A DNA stretch of 32,426 bases from Pediococcus argentinicus (GCF_001437605.1 NZ_JQCQ01000020.1:1-32426), one strand, 5' to 3'; shown: positions 8,751-17,395, counted from the first letter of the stretch. Program-made: numbers and translations. Notes: generated from the letters alone by a model not told the origin.

Positions 8751-8766
8751 GTTTCTGCTTTTTAAT
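8728..8766. terminator. bidirectional terminator between dedA and the antiporter gene
   Basis: AAAAAGCAGAAA...TTTCTGCTTTTT: a symmetric stem with A-run and T-run, serving both convergent genes. It overlaps the last dedA codons. Confidence 0.8.
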
Positions 8767-10795
8767 CTTTATGAGTGAAATGATGCGGTTCTTCTGATTC
8801 TATAAAGGCCGTGTGATTTTGAATATAAGCCATTTCATCGTAAATAATATTTTGCTGAAGTTCTTCTGCTACTTCTACATCAAGTCGTCCATCGACAAGT
8901 GCTTGTTGGAAATATTCATATTCGGTATGAAAAGCCTCCAAGAAAAGTTGATACAGCACTGCCGCTTGAGGTTGTGGCAAATTCAATCGACGATGCCTTT
9001 GTTGATAGAAGCTCTGCACTTCATGCAGCTCCGATGAACTACCATTCTCCTTTCGAACTCCTCTCAGAACTTTCATCACAGCGCGGTATCCAAAGTCTTC
9101 AATCGGCTTAATGTCCTCTCCATGTAGCTCAAACTGTTGTCTCCAGTAGTATTGTTCTGCGATTAATGGAGATGTAAATAGGATATCTTGGACCGAGTGA
9201 ACATCCTGATACAGCCGACCAATATGAATCCCAAATCTAATCCTTAATAAAATATTCCTGATTAAATTAAAATTAACCGTATATAGGCTGAGATCCATAA
9301 ACTCCTGATAGTATTTATACTCATCGTCAGTAATATTGCCTTGACGGTGTTGCTGCTCTAATTCTTTTAACTCCGCATCATGGCCTAATTTAAAAAGACG
9401 AATTCTCTCTCTCCTCTTAGATCGTTTATGCTGGTGTAATTGACTACTTAAAGCATCTGTTACAATTTGCACTTCTGATGGATAATCCTTTTCATGCTTG
9501 ATTTTAGCCATTGCCACCATGATCATTTCACGCGACCACTGTTCAATGGGTTTAATCTTTTCAGAATTTTCTTCTGGTTTAGTCAGTTTTGGAACAATCA
9601 CTGCCGCAATAGTTAAACTCAATAGAATAACTACAGTAACAATGAAAATTAACGCATCACGATCTAACGCCCCACTGTAACTTAAATCCTCAGGTAACAA
9701 AAATGCTAAAGACAGTGAGATGGTTCCGCTCGCACCACTGACTGCCATTAGCCAACTGTCTTTCCAACGATGATTACTTGGTAAATGCATCCAAACTAAA
9801 TAACGTGTCCACAGCAGTCGAATAACAAGTTTTAATGTGTATACAACTGCAGCAACTAAAACTAACAGTAGTAATAGCTGTGAATTGCTAGCAAAGATTC
9901 GTTCAATAATGGTTGGTAATGAAATTCCTAACAGTACAAAAACTCCACCAGTTAAAGCTTCTTCAGCCATCTCCCAAGCATTATTTCGGACTAACTGCAT
10001 TCGTGAAGCCGATAACCTCAAATTATCATTTTCCATTCCTTGAACAAGGCCAGCTGCCACAACAGCTAGTACCCCTGATAAATGAAAATGATCTGCTAAA
10101 AAATAAACCAAAAATGGTACTAACATTTCAATTGAAATCATAACTAACGGACTGTCATCATTTATTGAGATTAAAAATGATCTCAACATATGGAACAACG
10201 CGCCGACGATTGCACCAAATAACAATCCACCGGCGAACTCTAAAATGAAGTCGGTCAAAGCCATAGTCCAAGAAAAACTACCACCAATTACTGCAATCAG
10301 GGCAATATCAAAAATAACAAATCCAGTTGCATCGTTAAATAAAGATTCATTTTGTAGGATTGTAAATGGAATTTGAAGCTTTTTATTGGGACGTGCAAAG
10401 GCACTAACCGCCGATGCATCGGTTGGCGTGACAATCGCACAGAGTGCAAATGCTAATGCCAGTGGAATGAACTTGAAAATTGCATGTACTCCGAATCCGA
10501 CAAACACCACGGTCGCGATCACTAACATAATTGATAAAGAAAATATATTAACCGCTCCACGTCCAATCCAATATCTTGATGCCGACTGAGCATCGTTATA
10601 AAGTAATGGACTGATTATTAAGAATAAAAACAAAGACGGATTAAAAATATAATGCTGATACAGTGGAATAACTGACAAAAATACTCCGATAATAATAAAC
10701 ATTATCGGTAAAGGTATCATCTTCCAATGATTTTGAATAATTGTGGCTACCACAATGCCAATTAATATTAATAAAACAAAAAACATATTACTCAT
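8762..10795 (-). CDS. Na+/H+ antiporter, CPA1 (NhaP/NHE-like) family
   Basis: A 677-residue membrane protein that should exchange cytoplasmic Na+ (or K+) for H+. About twelve hydrophobic helices fill residues 1-410. They include PTDASAV near residue 127 and the CPA1 ion-site motif NESLFNDATGFVIF near residue 150, with the paired Asn-Asp. A hydrophilic cytoplasmic tail of about 270 residues, rich in Gln, Arg and His, follows. The start at 10795 (MSNMFF) has GGGAG 9 nt upstream; an ATG two codons earlier is too close to it. The gene is monocistronic. It fits pH and salt homeostasis in an acid-producing bacterium; ion selectivity is not visible. Confidence 0.92.
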   Translation of the reverse strand: MSNMFFVLLILIGIVVATIIQNHWKMIPLPIMFIIIGVFLSVIPLYQHYIFNPSLFLFLIISPLLYNDAQSASRYWIGRGAVNIFSLSIMLVIATVVFVGFGVHAIFKFIPLALAFALCAIVTPTDASAVSAFARPNKKLQIPFTILQNESLFNDATGFVIFDIALIAVIGGSFSWTMALTDFILEFAGGLLFGAIVGALFHMLRSFLISINDDSPLVMISIEMLVPFLVYFLADHFHLSGVLAVVAAGLVQGMENDNLRLSASRMQLVRNNAWEMAEEALTGGVFVLLGISLPTIIERIFASNSQLLLLLVLVAAVVYTLKLVIRLLWTRYLVWMHLPSNHRWKDSWLMAVSGASGTISLSLAFLLPEDLSYSGALDRDALIFIVTVVILLSLTIAAVIVPKLTKPEENSEKIKPIEQWSREMIMVAMAKIKHEKDYPSEVQIVTDALSSQLHQHKRSKRRERIRLFKLGHDAELKELEQQHRQGNITDDEYKYYQEFMDLSLYTVNFNLIRNILLRIRFGIHIGRLYQDVHSVQDILFTSPLIAEQYYWRQQFELHGEDIKPIEDFGYRAVMKVLRGVRKENGSSSELHEVQSFYQQRHRRLNLPQPQAAVLYQLFLEAFHTEYEYFQQALVDGRLDVEVAEELQQNIIYDEMAYIQNHTAFIESEEPHHFTHKD

Positions 10796-10902
10796 AAGCA
10801 TCTACTCCCAAAACCTTATTATGATTAAGTATATCTTTATTTTCTATGAAATGGCTACTAAAAGTATTTAGATATTCAAAGCCACTGAAAACAGTAACCC
10901 TA

Positions 10903-10931
10903 TTGACGAAATCGATTTATTATAGTAAATT
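10903..10931 (+). promoter_or_regulatory. promoter of the tRNA pair
   Basis: -35 TTGACG (10903-10908), 17-bp spacer, -10 TAAATT (10926-10931), with transcription expected to start about 8 nt before the first tRNA. Confidence 0.55.
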
Positions 10932-10945
10932 AGTAAAGGTAAATT

Positions 10946-11019
10946 TGCCCGCTGGTCAAATTGGTTTAAGACGTCGCCCTCTCAAGGCGGAGCTACGGGT
11001 TCGAACCCCGTGCGGGTGA
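10946..11019 (+). tRNA. tRNA-Glu (anticodon CTC)
   Basis: A full cloverleaf can be drawn. Acceptor strands are TGCCCGC and GCGGGTG. The anticodon stem TCGCC/GGCGG holds the loop CTCTCAA (anticodon CTC at 10981-10983, reading GAG). The T arm is ACGGG-TTCGAAC-CCCGT and the discriminator is A. It closely resembles the usual Firmicute tRNA-Glu body. Two oddities: the anticodon is C34 rather than the common TTC, and pair 1:72 is T:G where tRNA-Glu normally has G:C. CCA is not encoded. Confidence 0.88.
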
Positions 11020-11029
11020 TTTTTAATAA

Positions 11030-11102
11030 TGGCCATTCGCCAAATTGGTAAGGCAGCGGACTCTGAATCCGTAATTTACTGGTTCGAGCCCAGTATGGCC
11101 AA
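11030..11102 (+). tRNA. tRNA-Gln (anticodon CTG)
   Basis: Acceptor TGGCCAT pairs perfectly with ATGGCCA, including the T1:A72 pair typical of bacterial tRNA-Gln. The anticodon loop CTCTGAA gives CTG (11063-11065), reading CAG. The T arm is ACTGG-TTCGAGC-CCAGT and the discriminator is A. It lies 10 nt after the tRNA-Glu, shares its unusual AAATTGG D-loop, and is followed by a terminator. Confidence 0.92.
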
Positions 11103-11114
11103 TCAATAATCTAA

Positions 11115-11147
11115 CCATCAAACACTTATGTTTGATGGCTTTTTTTG
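11115..11147 (+). terminator. intrinsic terminator of the tRNA operon
   Basis: CCATCAAACA-CTTA-TGTTTGATGG followed by CTTTTTTT. Confidence 0.9.
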
Positions 11148-11157
11148 TTTCAAAGAT

Positions 11158-11186
11158 TTGCTTGCTTTATCGAAAAGAGTTATTCT
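11158..11186 (+). promoter_or_regulatory. promoter of the 11226 gene
   Basis: -35 TTGCTT (11158-11163), exactly 17-bp spacer, -10 TATTCT (11181-11186). The -10 lies inside the left arm of the 34-bp palindrome. Confidence 0.55.
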
Positions 11187-11212
11187 ATTAACGTAAACGT
11201 TAATAGAATAAC
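11179..11212. promoter_or_regulatory. 34-bp perfect palindrome over promoter and transcription start
   Basis: Two 16-bp arms, GTTATTCTATTAACGT and its exact reverse complement, separated by AA. The palindrome covers the -10 box and ends 1 nt before the GGAGG ribosome site. It could be a repressor operator or an RNA hairpin in the leader. There is no T-run, so it is not a terminator. Confidence 0.7.
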
Positions 11213-11225
11213 CGGAGGAAATCTC

Positions 11226-11558
11226 ATGATAGATAAAATTAAGCAATATACCGAATATTTAACTAATATTGATAATGACAGTGACCTGGTTTCAGAAACT
11301 GAACTCAAAAACTCACTATCATCCATTTATTCAAAGATTAATGAACGTAGTTATAATGAAACAGCTGTTAAAACTAGCAAAGTAATTAGTGAGTTCTATT
11401 TACAACATCACGAATTTTCAGCTACTCTAAAATCCTTATACGACTTCGTCCAACCTGATGCTGATAGTGAAAAGCTTGATTCATCAGTTAAACGTGATTT
11501 GGGCATGCCTTCTGGTTATGTTCGTTCACCATTGAATAAAGATTCTGCCTTAAATTAA
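11226..11558 (+). CDS. hypothetical protein under palindrome control
   Basis: A 110-residue acidic, largely helical cytoplasmic protein that I do not recognise. The start at 11226 (MIDKIKQYTEY) has GGAGG 7 nt upstream; the longer open frame would run backwards through the palindrome and promoter and is not credible. No membrane segment, metal motif or DNA-binding motif is visible. The C-terminus (RDLGMPSGYVRSPLN) is more polar and may be flexible. The gene is monocistronic, between the tRNA terminator and a bidirectional terminator shared with pgi. The large palindrome at its promoter suggests tight regulation, so it may be a stress or growth-phase gene. Confidence 0.8.
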   Translation: MIDKIKQYTEYLTNIDNDSDLVSETELKNSLSSIYSKINERSYNETAVKTSKVISEFYLQHHEFSATLKSLYDFVQPDADSEKLDSSVKRDLGMPSGYVRSPLNKDSALN

Positions 11559-11570
11559 TTCAAGCTACAG

Positions 11571-11602
11571 AAAAGAGGAAATCCAATTGGATTTCCTCTT
11601 TT
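11571..11602. terminator. bidirectional terminator between the 11226 gene and pgi
   Basis: AAAAGAGGAAATCC-AATT-GGATTTCCTCTTTT, a perfect 14-bp stem flanked by A-run and T-run. Confidence 0.9.
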
Positions 11603-11621
11603 CTTATTGTCTTGTTAAATA

Positions 11622-12971
11622 TTATAGACGAGCATTCAATTCAGCTGTCTTGTCTTCATAACCTGGTTTACCAAGTAATGCGAACATGTTAGCTTTGTAT
11701 GCTTCAACACCTGGTTGGTTAAATGGATTAATACCATTCAAGTAACCAGAGATACCAACAGCTGCTTCAAAGAAGTAGATTAAGTATCCAAGAGTATAAG
11801 CAGTTTGGTCAGGGATTGTAACGTTCATAACTGGAACGCCACCATCATTATGAGCCAAAGTTACACCTTGATGAGCTTTTTTGTTAACTTCGTCCATTGT
11901 GCGACTTTCAAGATATCTTAATCCGTCTAAGTCTTGGTCTTCCTTAGGAATGTTTAAATCGTGGTTAGGATTTTCAACGTTAACAACGGTTTCCATAAGG
12001 TTACGACGACCTTCTTGGATATATTGACCAAGTGAATGTAAGTCAGTTGAGAAGTTAGCTGATGAAGGATAGATTCCCTTTTGGTCTTTTCCTTCTGATT
12101 CACCCATCAATTGCTTCCACCATTCGCCAAAGTATTGAAGAGTTGGTTCGTAGTTTTCAAGTAATTCTGTTGTGTAACCCTTACGGTATAAGATATTACG
12201 CAAAGCAGCATACTTGTATGCGTCGTTCTTTGTTACATCAGCATCAGTATATTCTTTACTTGCGTCTTCAGCACCCTTCATCAATTGGTCGATGTCACCG
12301 CCAGCAACAGCGATTGGTAACAAACCAACAGCAGAAAGTACCGAGAAACGACCACCAATATCATCAGGAACAACGAATTCTTCGTAGCCTTCAGCATCAG
12401 CTTCAGTCTTCAAAGCACCCTTTGCACCATCAGTTGTAGCGAAGATACGTTTCTTAGCTTCTTCTTCACCGTACTTCTTGATTAGTTTTTCTTTCAATAC
12501 ACGGAATGCAATAGCAGGTTCTGTTGTTGTACCTGATTTTGAAATAACGTTAATTGAAAAGTCGCGGTCGCCGATTAAGTTAAGAACATCAGCTAAGTAA
12601 GTTGAGCTAATTGAGTTACCAGCGAAGATAACTTGTGGTGCTCCCTTACGTTCGTCTTTTGATAATAAGTTATAGAAAGTGTTATTTAAGAAATCAATTG
12701 CAGCACGAGCTCCTAAATAAGAACCACCGATACCGATTGCAACAAAAATTTCTGAATTGTTACGAATCTTAGCTGCTGATTCCTTGATGCGAGCAAATTC
12801 TTCTTTATTGTAATCAGAAGGAAGATTGATCCATCCACGGAAATCAGCGCCAGCGCCTGTACCATCTCTTAATTCTTTGTCTGCTGCAGTAACAAGTGGT
12901 TGAATTTCTGAAAGCTCATTTTCATGAACGAATTCGGAAACGTTTGAACCATCAAATGAAATATGTGCCAT
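11622..12971 (-). CDS. pgi: glucose-6-phosphate isomerase
   Basis: Interconverts glucose-6-phosphate and fructose-6-phosphate in glycolysis. The 449-residue length is standard for the Gram-positive form. Family landmarks are [11 protein letters not shown] (near residue 80), the sugar-phosphate site [10 protein letters not shown] (near 144), [14 protein letters not shown] (near 206), the catalytic Glu in [12 protein letters not shown] (near 290) and the His in [11 protein letters not shown] (near 370). The ATG start (MAHISFDG) has GAGAGG about 10 nt upstream. It stands alone, with a TATAAT box on the minus strand at 13007-13012. Abundant high-expression codons suit a central metabolic gene. 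Confidence 0.97.
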   Translation of the reverse strand: MAHISFDGSNVSEFVHENELSEIQPLVTAADKELRDGTGAGADFRGWINLPSDYNKEEFARIKESAAKIRNNSEIFVAIGIGGSYLGARAAIDFLNNTFYNLLSKDERKGAPQVIFAGNSISSTYLADVLNLIGDRDFSINVISKSGTTTEPAIAFRVLKEKLIKKYGEEEAKKRIFATTDGAKGALKTEADAEGYEEFVVPDDIGGRFSVLSAVGLLPIAVAGGDIDQLMKGAEDASKEYTDADVTKNDAYKYAALRNILYRKGYTTELLENYEPTLQYFGEWWKQLMGESEGKDQKGIYPSSANFSTDLHSLGQYIQEGRRNLMETVVNVENPNHDLNIPKEDQDLDGLRYLESRTMDEVNKKAHQGVTLAHNDGGVPVMNVTIPDQTAYTLGYLIYFFEAAVGISGYLNGINPFNQPGVEAYKANMFALLGKPGYEDKTAELNARL

Positions 12972-13006
12972 TAATAACTACCTCTCTCTTTTAAGATTTC
13001 TTATCT

Positions 13007-13012
13007 ATTATA
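13007..13012 (-). promoter_or_regulatory. -10 box of pgi
   Basis: Consensus TATAAT on the minus strand, 36 nt before the pgi start; no good -35 is seen. Confidence 0.5.
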
Positions 13013-13061
13013 CAATACCAAATTAACTTTTGTGATAATTAGTTCGTTTTTTTTATAAAAT

Positions 13062-13106
13062 AAAGAAAAAGCTTTCATCCTTATTAAATCTAAGGATAAA
13101 AGCTTG
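13062..13106 (-). terminator. intrinsic terminator of the GRP transporter gene
   Basis: Minus-strand AAGCTTTTATCCTTA and TAAGGATGAAAGCTT form a long stem followed by TTTCTTT. Confidence 0.8.
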
Positions 13107-13115
13107 CATAAATTT

Positions 13116-13985
13116 CTATTTCATAGTAGCTAGTAACGTTGAACCAATAATGATTAGCGCTGAGCCAATGATAACGAATTGCATTTCGCGGTGAGTCTTA
13201 TGTTCACCCAATAACCAGATGCTACCAAAGGTTGAAATAACAATTCCGGCTTGTGCCAATGAGTAACTAATAGCTAATCCGACACTTGGAATAGCCAAGA
13301 ACATAAATATGTTACCAATACCCCATGCTAAACCAGTAATGATATTAGCAAATGTATGAGGTTTAAGGATTTCTTTTTGTTCCTTGGCTGCAATAACGAA
13401 TAGGATTGCTCCAATTAACATTCCAATTGCTTGTGGTAAGATAACAGCTTTAGCATCAACGTTTGCAAACCGGATTACAACTGTGTAACCGATATATCCA
13501 GCAGTTGAAATTGCCAAGGCACGGACACCAGCAGACATGTTCTCGTCTGAGCGACTGCCACCTTTATCGCTTTTATCTTTTAATGAAGTTAATGTTGCAC
13601 CAACTATTAATGTAATAACGGCAATAGTTCCGACCAAAATCATATGGCCTGAAGTCCATTCATGCCAGATTAAAACTCCGGCAAGTGCATTTCCAGCTAA
13701 TTGAAGACCAGTGGAAATAGGAACAGTTTTTGAAACACCAATGTGTTTCATAGAAGTAAACTGATTGAACTGTCCAACAGCCCAGAACAATCCAGAAATC
13801 AAACCTGCAATCCAAACCTTACCTGTTAGTGCTGGTTGATAAAGAACAATTGTGATTGCTGCGAAAATTACAGCACCCATTGTCATTCCCATCGTTTGTT
13901 GAGCAGCACTACCACCTAAACGACCACTAATAAGGCCGATACTTCCCCACATAATGGCAGGAATTAATGCGATTATAATACCCAT
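13116..13985 (-). CDS. GRP-family sugar uptake permease (GlcU/RbsU-like)
   Basis: A 289-residue membrane protein with about ten helices, matching the glucose/ribose porter family (PF06800), which takes up glucose or ribose by proton symport. The N-terminus (MGIIIALIPAIMWGSIGLIS) and the later TGLAWGIGNIFMFLAI and GLAISYSLAQAGIVIST are characteristic. The start at 13985 is chosen because AGGAG lies 11 nt upstream; an upstream in-frame ATG would add 34 basic residues that do not belong to the family. Neighbours pgi and fba suggest glucose, as in GlcU, but ribose cannot be excluded. A possible catabolite site lies near its promoter. Confidence 0.88.
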   Translation of the reverse strand: MGIIIALIPAIMWGSIGLISGRLGGSAAQQTMGMTMGAVIFAAITIVLYQPALTGKVWIAGLISGLFWAVGQFNQFTSMKHIGVSKTVPISTGLQLAGNALAGVLIWHEWTSGHMILVGTIAVITLIVGATLTSLKDKSDKGGSRSDENMSAGVRALAISTAGYIGYTVVIRFANVDAKAVILPQAIGMLIGAILFVIAAKEQKEILKPHTFANIITGLAWGIGNIFMFLAIPSVGLAISYSLAQAGIVISTFGSIWLLGEHKTHREMQFVIIGSALIIIGSTLLATMK

Positions 13986-14046
13986 TTTCTCAATTCTCCT
14001 AATTCTCTCTATTACATAGTTGTCTCTCTCTATTAGACAAAAAACT

Positions 14047-14075
14047 ATTTTAACAGTTTTGAAAACGGATTTACA
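14047..14075 (-). promoter_or_regulatory. promoter of the GRP transporter with a possible cre site
   Basis: Minus-strand extended -10 TGTTAAAAT (TAAAAT at 14047-14052). The plus strand at 14060-14075 reads TGAAAACGGATTTACA, which matches a CcpA cre box with about two mismatches and overlaps the -35 region. Confidence 0.35.
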
Positions 14076-14231
14076 GCTTTTTTTCATTCATCTAAATTGA
14101 TATACATAAAATTGTTTCTATATAATTACGCAAATAGCTTGCCACAACTGTTTTGCACGATAAAGTTATTTTTTTTGGACTAGCCCACTTCATTCAATCT
14201 TTAAATTCACATATAAAAGTCAATTATTTTG

Positions 14232-14240
14232 TGTTAAAAT
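14232..14240 (+). promoter_or_regulatory. extended -10 promoter of fba
   Basis: TGTTAAAAT, followed by a 67-nt leader that contains the stem-loop TGCAAT-CTTGT-ATTGCA (14262-14278) before the ribosome site. Confidence 0.5.
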
Positions 14241-14307
14241 AAAAACGTTGCAAAAAAGCAATGCAATCTTGTATTGCACAATATATATTTCGGGAGGAAC
14301 CAGTTTT

Positions 14308-15171
14308 ATGTCATTAATTAATGGTACAGAAACATTTGCTGCTGCCCGCAAGGGTCATTACGCTGTTGGTGCTTTCAACACTAACAACCTTGAATGGACA
14401 CGTGCAATTTTAGGCGCTGCTCAAGAAAAGAACGTTCCAGTTCTTATCCAAACTTCAATGGGTGCTGCTAAGTATATGGGTGGATACGAACTTTGTTTAC
14501 ACTTAGTTCAAGACACTATGAAGTCAATGAACATTACAGTTCCAGTTATCATGCATTTAGACCATGGTAACTACGAAGCTGCTAAAGAATGTATCGAAGT
14601 TGGTTACAACTCAGTTATGTTCGATGGTCATGATCTTCCATTCGACGAAAACTTGGAAAAGACAAAAGAAATCGTTAAATTAGCACATGCTAAAGGTATC
14701 TCAGTTGAAGCAGAAGTTGGTTCAATTGGTGGAGAAGAAGACGGTATTATTGGTGAAGGTGAATTAGCTAGCGTTGAAGAAGCTAAGACACTTGCAGCAA
14801 CAGGCGTTGACTACTTAGCTTGCGGTATTGGTAACATTCATGGTCTTTACCCTGACAATTGGAAAGGTTTGAACTTCGACCGTTTGCAAGAAATTGCTGC
14901 TGAAGTTGAAACACCACTTGTATTACATGGTGGCTCAGGTATTCCTAAGGAACAAATCCAAAAGGCTATTTCACTCGGAATTGCTAAAGTTAATGTTAAT
15001 ACTGAATGCCAAGTTGCTTTTGCTAAAGCTACTCGTAAGTACATTGAAGAAGGACATGACCAAAACGACGAAAAAGGCTTTGACCCTCGTAAGCTTCTTG
15101 CACCAGGTGCAAAAGCTATCAAGGATACAGTTGAAAGCCGTATCGAATGGTTCGGTACACCTTCACTATAA
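14308..15171 (+). CDS. fba: fructose-1,6-bisphosphate aldolase, class II
   Basis: Splits fructose-1,6-bisphosphate into dihydroxyacetone phosphate and glyceraldehyde-3-phosphate. The 287-residue length is typical of Gram-positive class II enzymes. The metal and catalytic residues are visible: the Asp and His in MHLDHGNYE (near residue 85), the acidic cluster EAEVGSIGGEEDG (near 135), the His in CGIGNIHGLYP (near 178), and the phosphate-binding LHGGSGIP (near 208). The start at 14308 (MSLINGTETF) has a GGGAGGA site. A strong terminator follows. It lies among sugar-phosphate genes but has its own promoter. Confidence 0.97.
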   Translation: MSLINGTETFAAARKGHYAVGAFNTNNLEWTRAILGAAQEKNVPVLIQTSMGAAKYMGGYELCLHLVQDTMKSMNITVPVIMHLDHGNYEAAKECIEVGYNSVMFDGHDLPFDENLEKTKEIVKLAHAKGISVEAEVGSIGGEEDGIIGEGELASVEEAKTLAATGVDYLACGIGNIHGLYPDNWKGLNFDRLQEIAAEVETPLVLHGGSGIPKEQIQKAISLGIAKVNVNTECQVAFAKATRKYIEEGHDQNDEKGFDPRKLLAPGAKAIKDTVESRIEWFGTPSL

Positions 15172-15189
15172 TAATTTGTTAATTCAAAT

Positions 15190-15221
15190 TAAAAAACCAA
15201 CGCTTAGGCGTTGGTTTTTTT
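15190..15221. terminator. bidirectional terminator between fba and the kinase gene
   Basis: AAAAAACCAACGC-TTA-GGCGTTGGTTTTTT; a symmetric stem with A-run and T-run. Confidence 0.9.
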
Positions 15222-15236
15222 GTTATCTTTTAATTC

Positions 15237-16667
15237 TTATTTAGCAATAGGAAATGTAAGTTTGAACGTGGTTCCACGCCCCACTTCACTTGATACTTTT
15301 ATAGTTCCATCGTGAGCTTTGACTAATTGATGAACAATTGCCATTCCAAGTCCTGACTCACCTTTTGTCTGCATTCTTGAAGCATCAGCCTTATAGTACC
15401 GTTCCCAAATATTTTGTAACTGTTCTTCGCTCATACCAATTCCGGTATCACTAATAACAATCTCCGTATTTTTATCATCAGCACTACCAGAAACTTCAAC
15501 CTTTCCATCACTGGTAAATTGAATTGCATTCTGAATGATATTGAACATAATTTGAACAAACCGATCGTAATCTGCAAGAACCGTTAAATTTGGATCAACA
15601 GTCACTATGAGATCATCATGAACTTCATCAGCCTTATTCTTAATTTGACTATAAATTCGATCTACAACTTCTTTTATATTGATATTAGTCTTATTCAAAG
15701 TAATACTATTCGTTCTGATTCGCTCATAATCTAAATTGTCATTAACCAATCTAATCAGTCGTTTAGTTTCGCGTTGCATCAACTCAATACTTTCTTCCTG
15801 ACTATCTTCCGGCAATGCACCGTACTGCATGCCCTCTAAAATTCCATTAATAGTAGTTAAAGGTGTCCGCATTTCATGCACAGCATCTGCCATAAACTCT
15901 CGTCTACGCTGTTCTTGTCTTTGTACTTCAGCGTTAGAAGTCTTCAAGGACTTTGACATTCGGTTGAAATCAACACTCAAATCATGAATTTCATCACGAC
16001 CACCAGTTGGCACTGTTACATCGAAATCACCATTAGCAACTTTATGGGCTGCCGCACGTAATCTATTAATTCGATTAGCTGTATAACGTGATAGGAAGAA
16101 CGCTGCAATCACGGCTACCAATGCTGAGAAGCCAGCCGCAATCCACAAATTATATCGAATCTTCTGCACATCTGATTGAATATTTGAAACCGGAGAACCA
16201 ACAGAAATAACACAAATAACCTGTCGTTTACTATTCAAATATGGCTTCATAACTTCCGTCATTGGACGAACACGACCTGCGGAAAATTGCTTGGTATCAG
16301 ACTTGCTAGTTACAACCTTTCCTTTTCTCAGCTTAGCCCACTGTTCTTTGTTAATCTTGGGAGAAATATTCTGTTTTGGATAAGCAATCACATTATTCTG
16401 CAAGTAAATTGTAAAATGCACTCGTTGATCAGTTAATAATTTTTCACTGTTCTGTAATCCAGAAATCTGAACAGCTTTTAAATTGCCGGTCATTGGATCA
16501 GTAACAATGGACTGTTGGTACAGGCTGTCAGCATAGCCCTCAAGCGATGACCATTTATTACGGTAAACCATGTTTGTCGAAAAACGAATAAAGATCAGTC
16601 CGAGAACTAACAAAGTTGATAACGTAACAATCAAAAAGGCAACCATTTGTTGATAAACTAGTTTCAT
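15237..16667 (-). CDS. sensor histidine kinase of a two-component system
   Basis: A 476-residue membrane sensor. A transmembrane helix at about residues 8-28 is followed by an extracellular domain of about 135 residues, a second helix near 172-194 and a HAMP linker near 195-245. The HisKA domain contains FMADAVHEMRTPLTT (phospho-acceptor His near residue 264). The ATPase domain has the N box NIIQNAIQF, G1 DTGIGM, F box WERYYKAD and G2 GESGLGMAI, all intact. It starts 2 nt after the regulator gene stop and has AGGAG 8 nt upstream, so the pair form an operon. The stimulus is unknown; an extracellular domain this large suggests an envelope signal. Confidence 0.93.
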   Translation of the reverse strand: MKLVYQQMVAFLIVTLSTLLVLGLIFIRFSTNMVYRNKWSSLEGYADSLYQQSIVTDPMTGNLKAVQISGLQNSEKLLTDQRVHFTIYLQNNVIAYPKQNISPKINKEQWAKLRKGKVVTSKSDTKQFSAGRVRPMTEVMKPYLNSKRQVICVISVGSPVSNIQSDVQKIRYNLWIAAGFSALVAVIAAFFLSRYTANRINRLRAAAHKVANGDFDVTVPTGGRDEIHDLSVDFNRMSKSLKTSNAEVQRQEQRRREFMADAVHEMRTPLTTINGILEGMQYGALPEDSQEESIELMQRETKRLIRLVNDNLDYERIRTNSITLNKTNINIKEVVDRIYSQIKNKADEVHDDLIVTVDPNLTVLADYDRFVQIMFNIIQNAIQFTSDGKVEVSGSADDKNTEIVISDTGIGMSEEQLQNIWERYYKADASRMQTKGESGLGMAIVHQLVKAHDGTIKVSSEVGRGTTFKLTFPIAK

Positions 16668-16669
16668 AA

Positions 16670-17395
16670 TTAATCTCCTAGATTACTGTCATCAAACTTA
16701 TATCCAACTCCCCAAACGGTCTGAACAACCTGTGGTCCCACTTCTTCAATCTTTTGACGAAGCTTTTTAATATGCGCATCGACTGTTCGTTCATCTCCGT
16801 AATACTCATAATCCCAAACCATCTGTAATAATTGCTCACGCGAAAAGACTTGGCGAGGTTTTTGTGCCATCGTCTTCAATAAATCGAATTCCTTTGGTGT
16901 TAAATTAGGAATTAATTTGTCGTTTAAATATGCTTCACGTGTAATTGAGCTTAATCTGAAATGGTCCGTCCGAACATCATATTTATTCGTACGTGGTTCT
17001 TCTTCTGTATCATTAGCTTCTTGCCCCATTCGAACTCTGCGATGCAACGCCTTCATACGAGCAATTAACGTAATTGGACTAAAAGGTTTTGTAACATAGT
17101 CATCAGCACCCATTTCAAGTCCTAATACTTGATCACTTTCTGAATCTCGAGCCGTTAACATGATGATGGGGACTGTCTTTGAAAGACGACGTAATTCAGC
17201 GCTAACTTCCATACCATCTTTACCAGGCAAATTTAAGTCCAGCGTTACAATATCCCATCCTTCAGGATCTTCTTTAAAAATATCAATCGCAGAATTACCA
17301 TCATAGGCAAAAGATACAGTCCACTGTTCTTTCTTAAAAAACATTCCCATCATATCAGAAACTGATTTATTATCTTCGATCATTAAAATTTTCAT
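16670..17395 (-). CDS. OmpR/PhoB-family response regulator
   Basis: A 241-residue cytoplasmic regulator, partner of the kinase encoded next. The receiver domain (residues 1-120) shows the acidic pair EDN near residue 8, the phosphorylated Asp in LDLNLPGKDG (near 53), MLTARD and the conserved Lys in YVTKPFSP. The C-terminal winged-helix domain (about 145-235) ends with the usual RTVDAHIKKLRQKI and TVWGVGYKF. The start at 17395 (MKILMIEDN) is preferred: the longer frame begins with a TTG inside the AAGGGAT ribosome site. Target genes are not evident, though the apf-like gene is the nearest envelope candidate. Confidence 0.94.
   Translation of the reverse strand: MKILMIEDNKSVSDMMGMFFKKEQWTVSFAYDGNSAIDIFKEDPEGWDIVTLDLNLPGKDGMEVSAELRRLSKTVPIIMLTARDSESDQVLGLEMGADDYVTKPFSPITLIARMKALHRRVRMGQEANDTEEEPRTNKYDVRTDHFRLSSITREAYLNDKLIPNLTPKEFDLLKTMAQKPRQVFSREQLLQMVWDYEYYGDERTVDAHIKKLRQKIEEVGPQVVQTVWGVGYKFDDSNLGD

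Noticed and set aside
10946-11019. First tRNA as tRNA-Leu
   Set aside because: It has no long variable arm. The loop CTCTCAA places CTC at positions 34-36, and the body matches tRNA-Glu.
11145-11225. N-terminal extension of the 11226 gene
   Set aside because: It would start inside the tRNA terminator and translate through the promoter and palindrome; the GGAGG site fixes the start at 11226.
12062-12439. 125-residue open frame antisense to pgi
   Set aside because: No ribosome site, biased composition (His/Gln/Arg), and it lies wholly over a certain gene; a shadow frame.
13986-14087. N-terminal extension of the GRP transporter
   Set aside because: The extra 34 residues are basic, lie over the promoter, and the family begins at the MGIIIALIP methionine.
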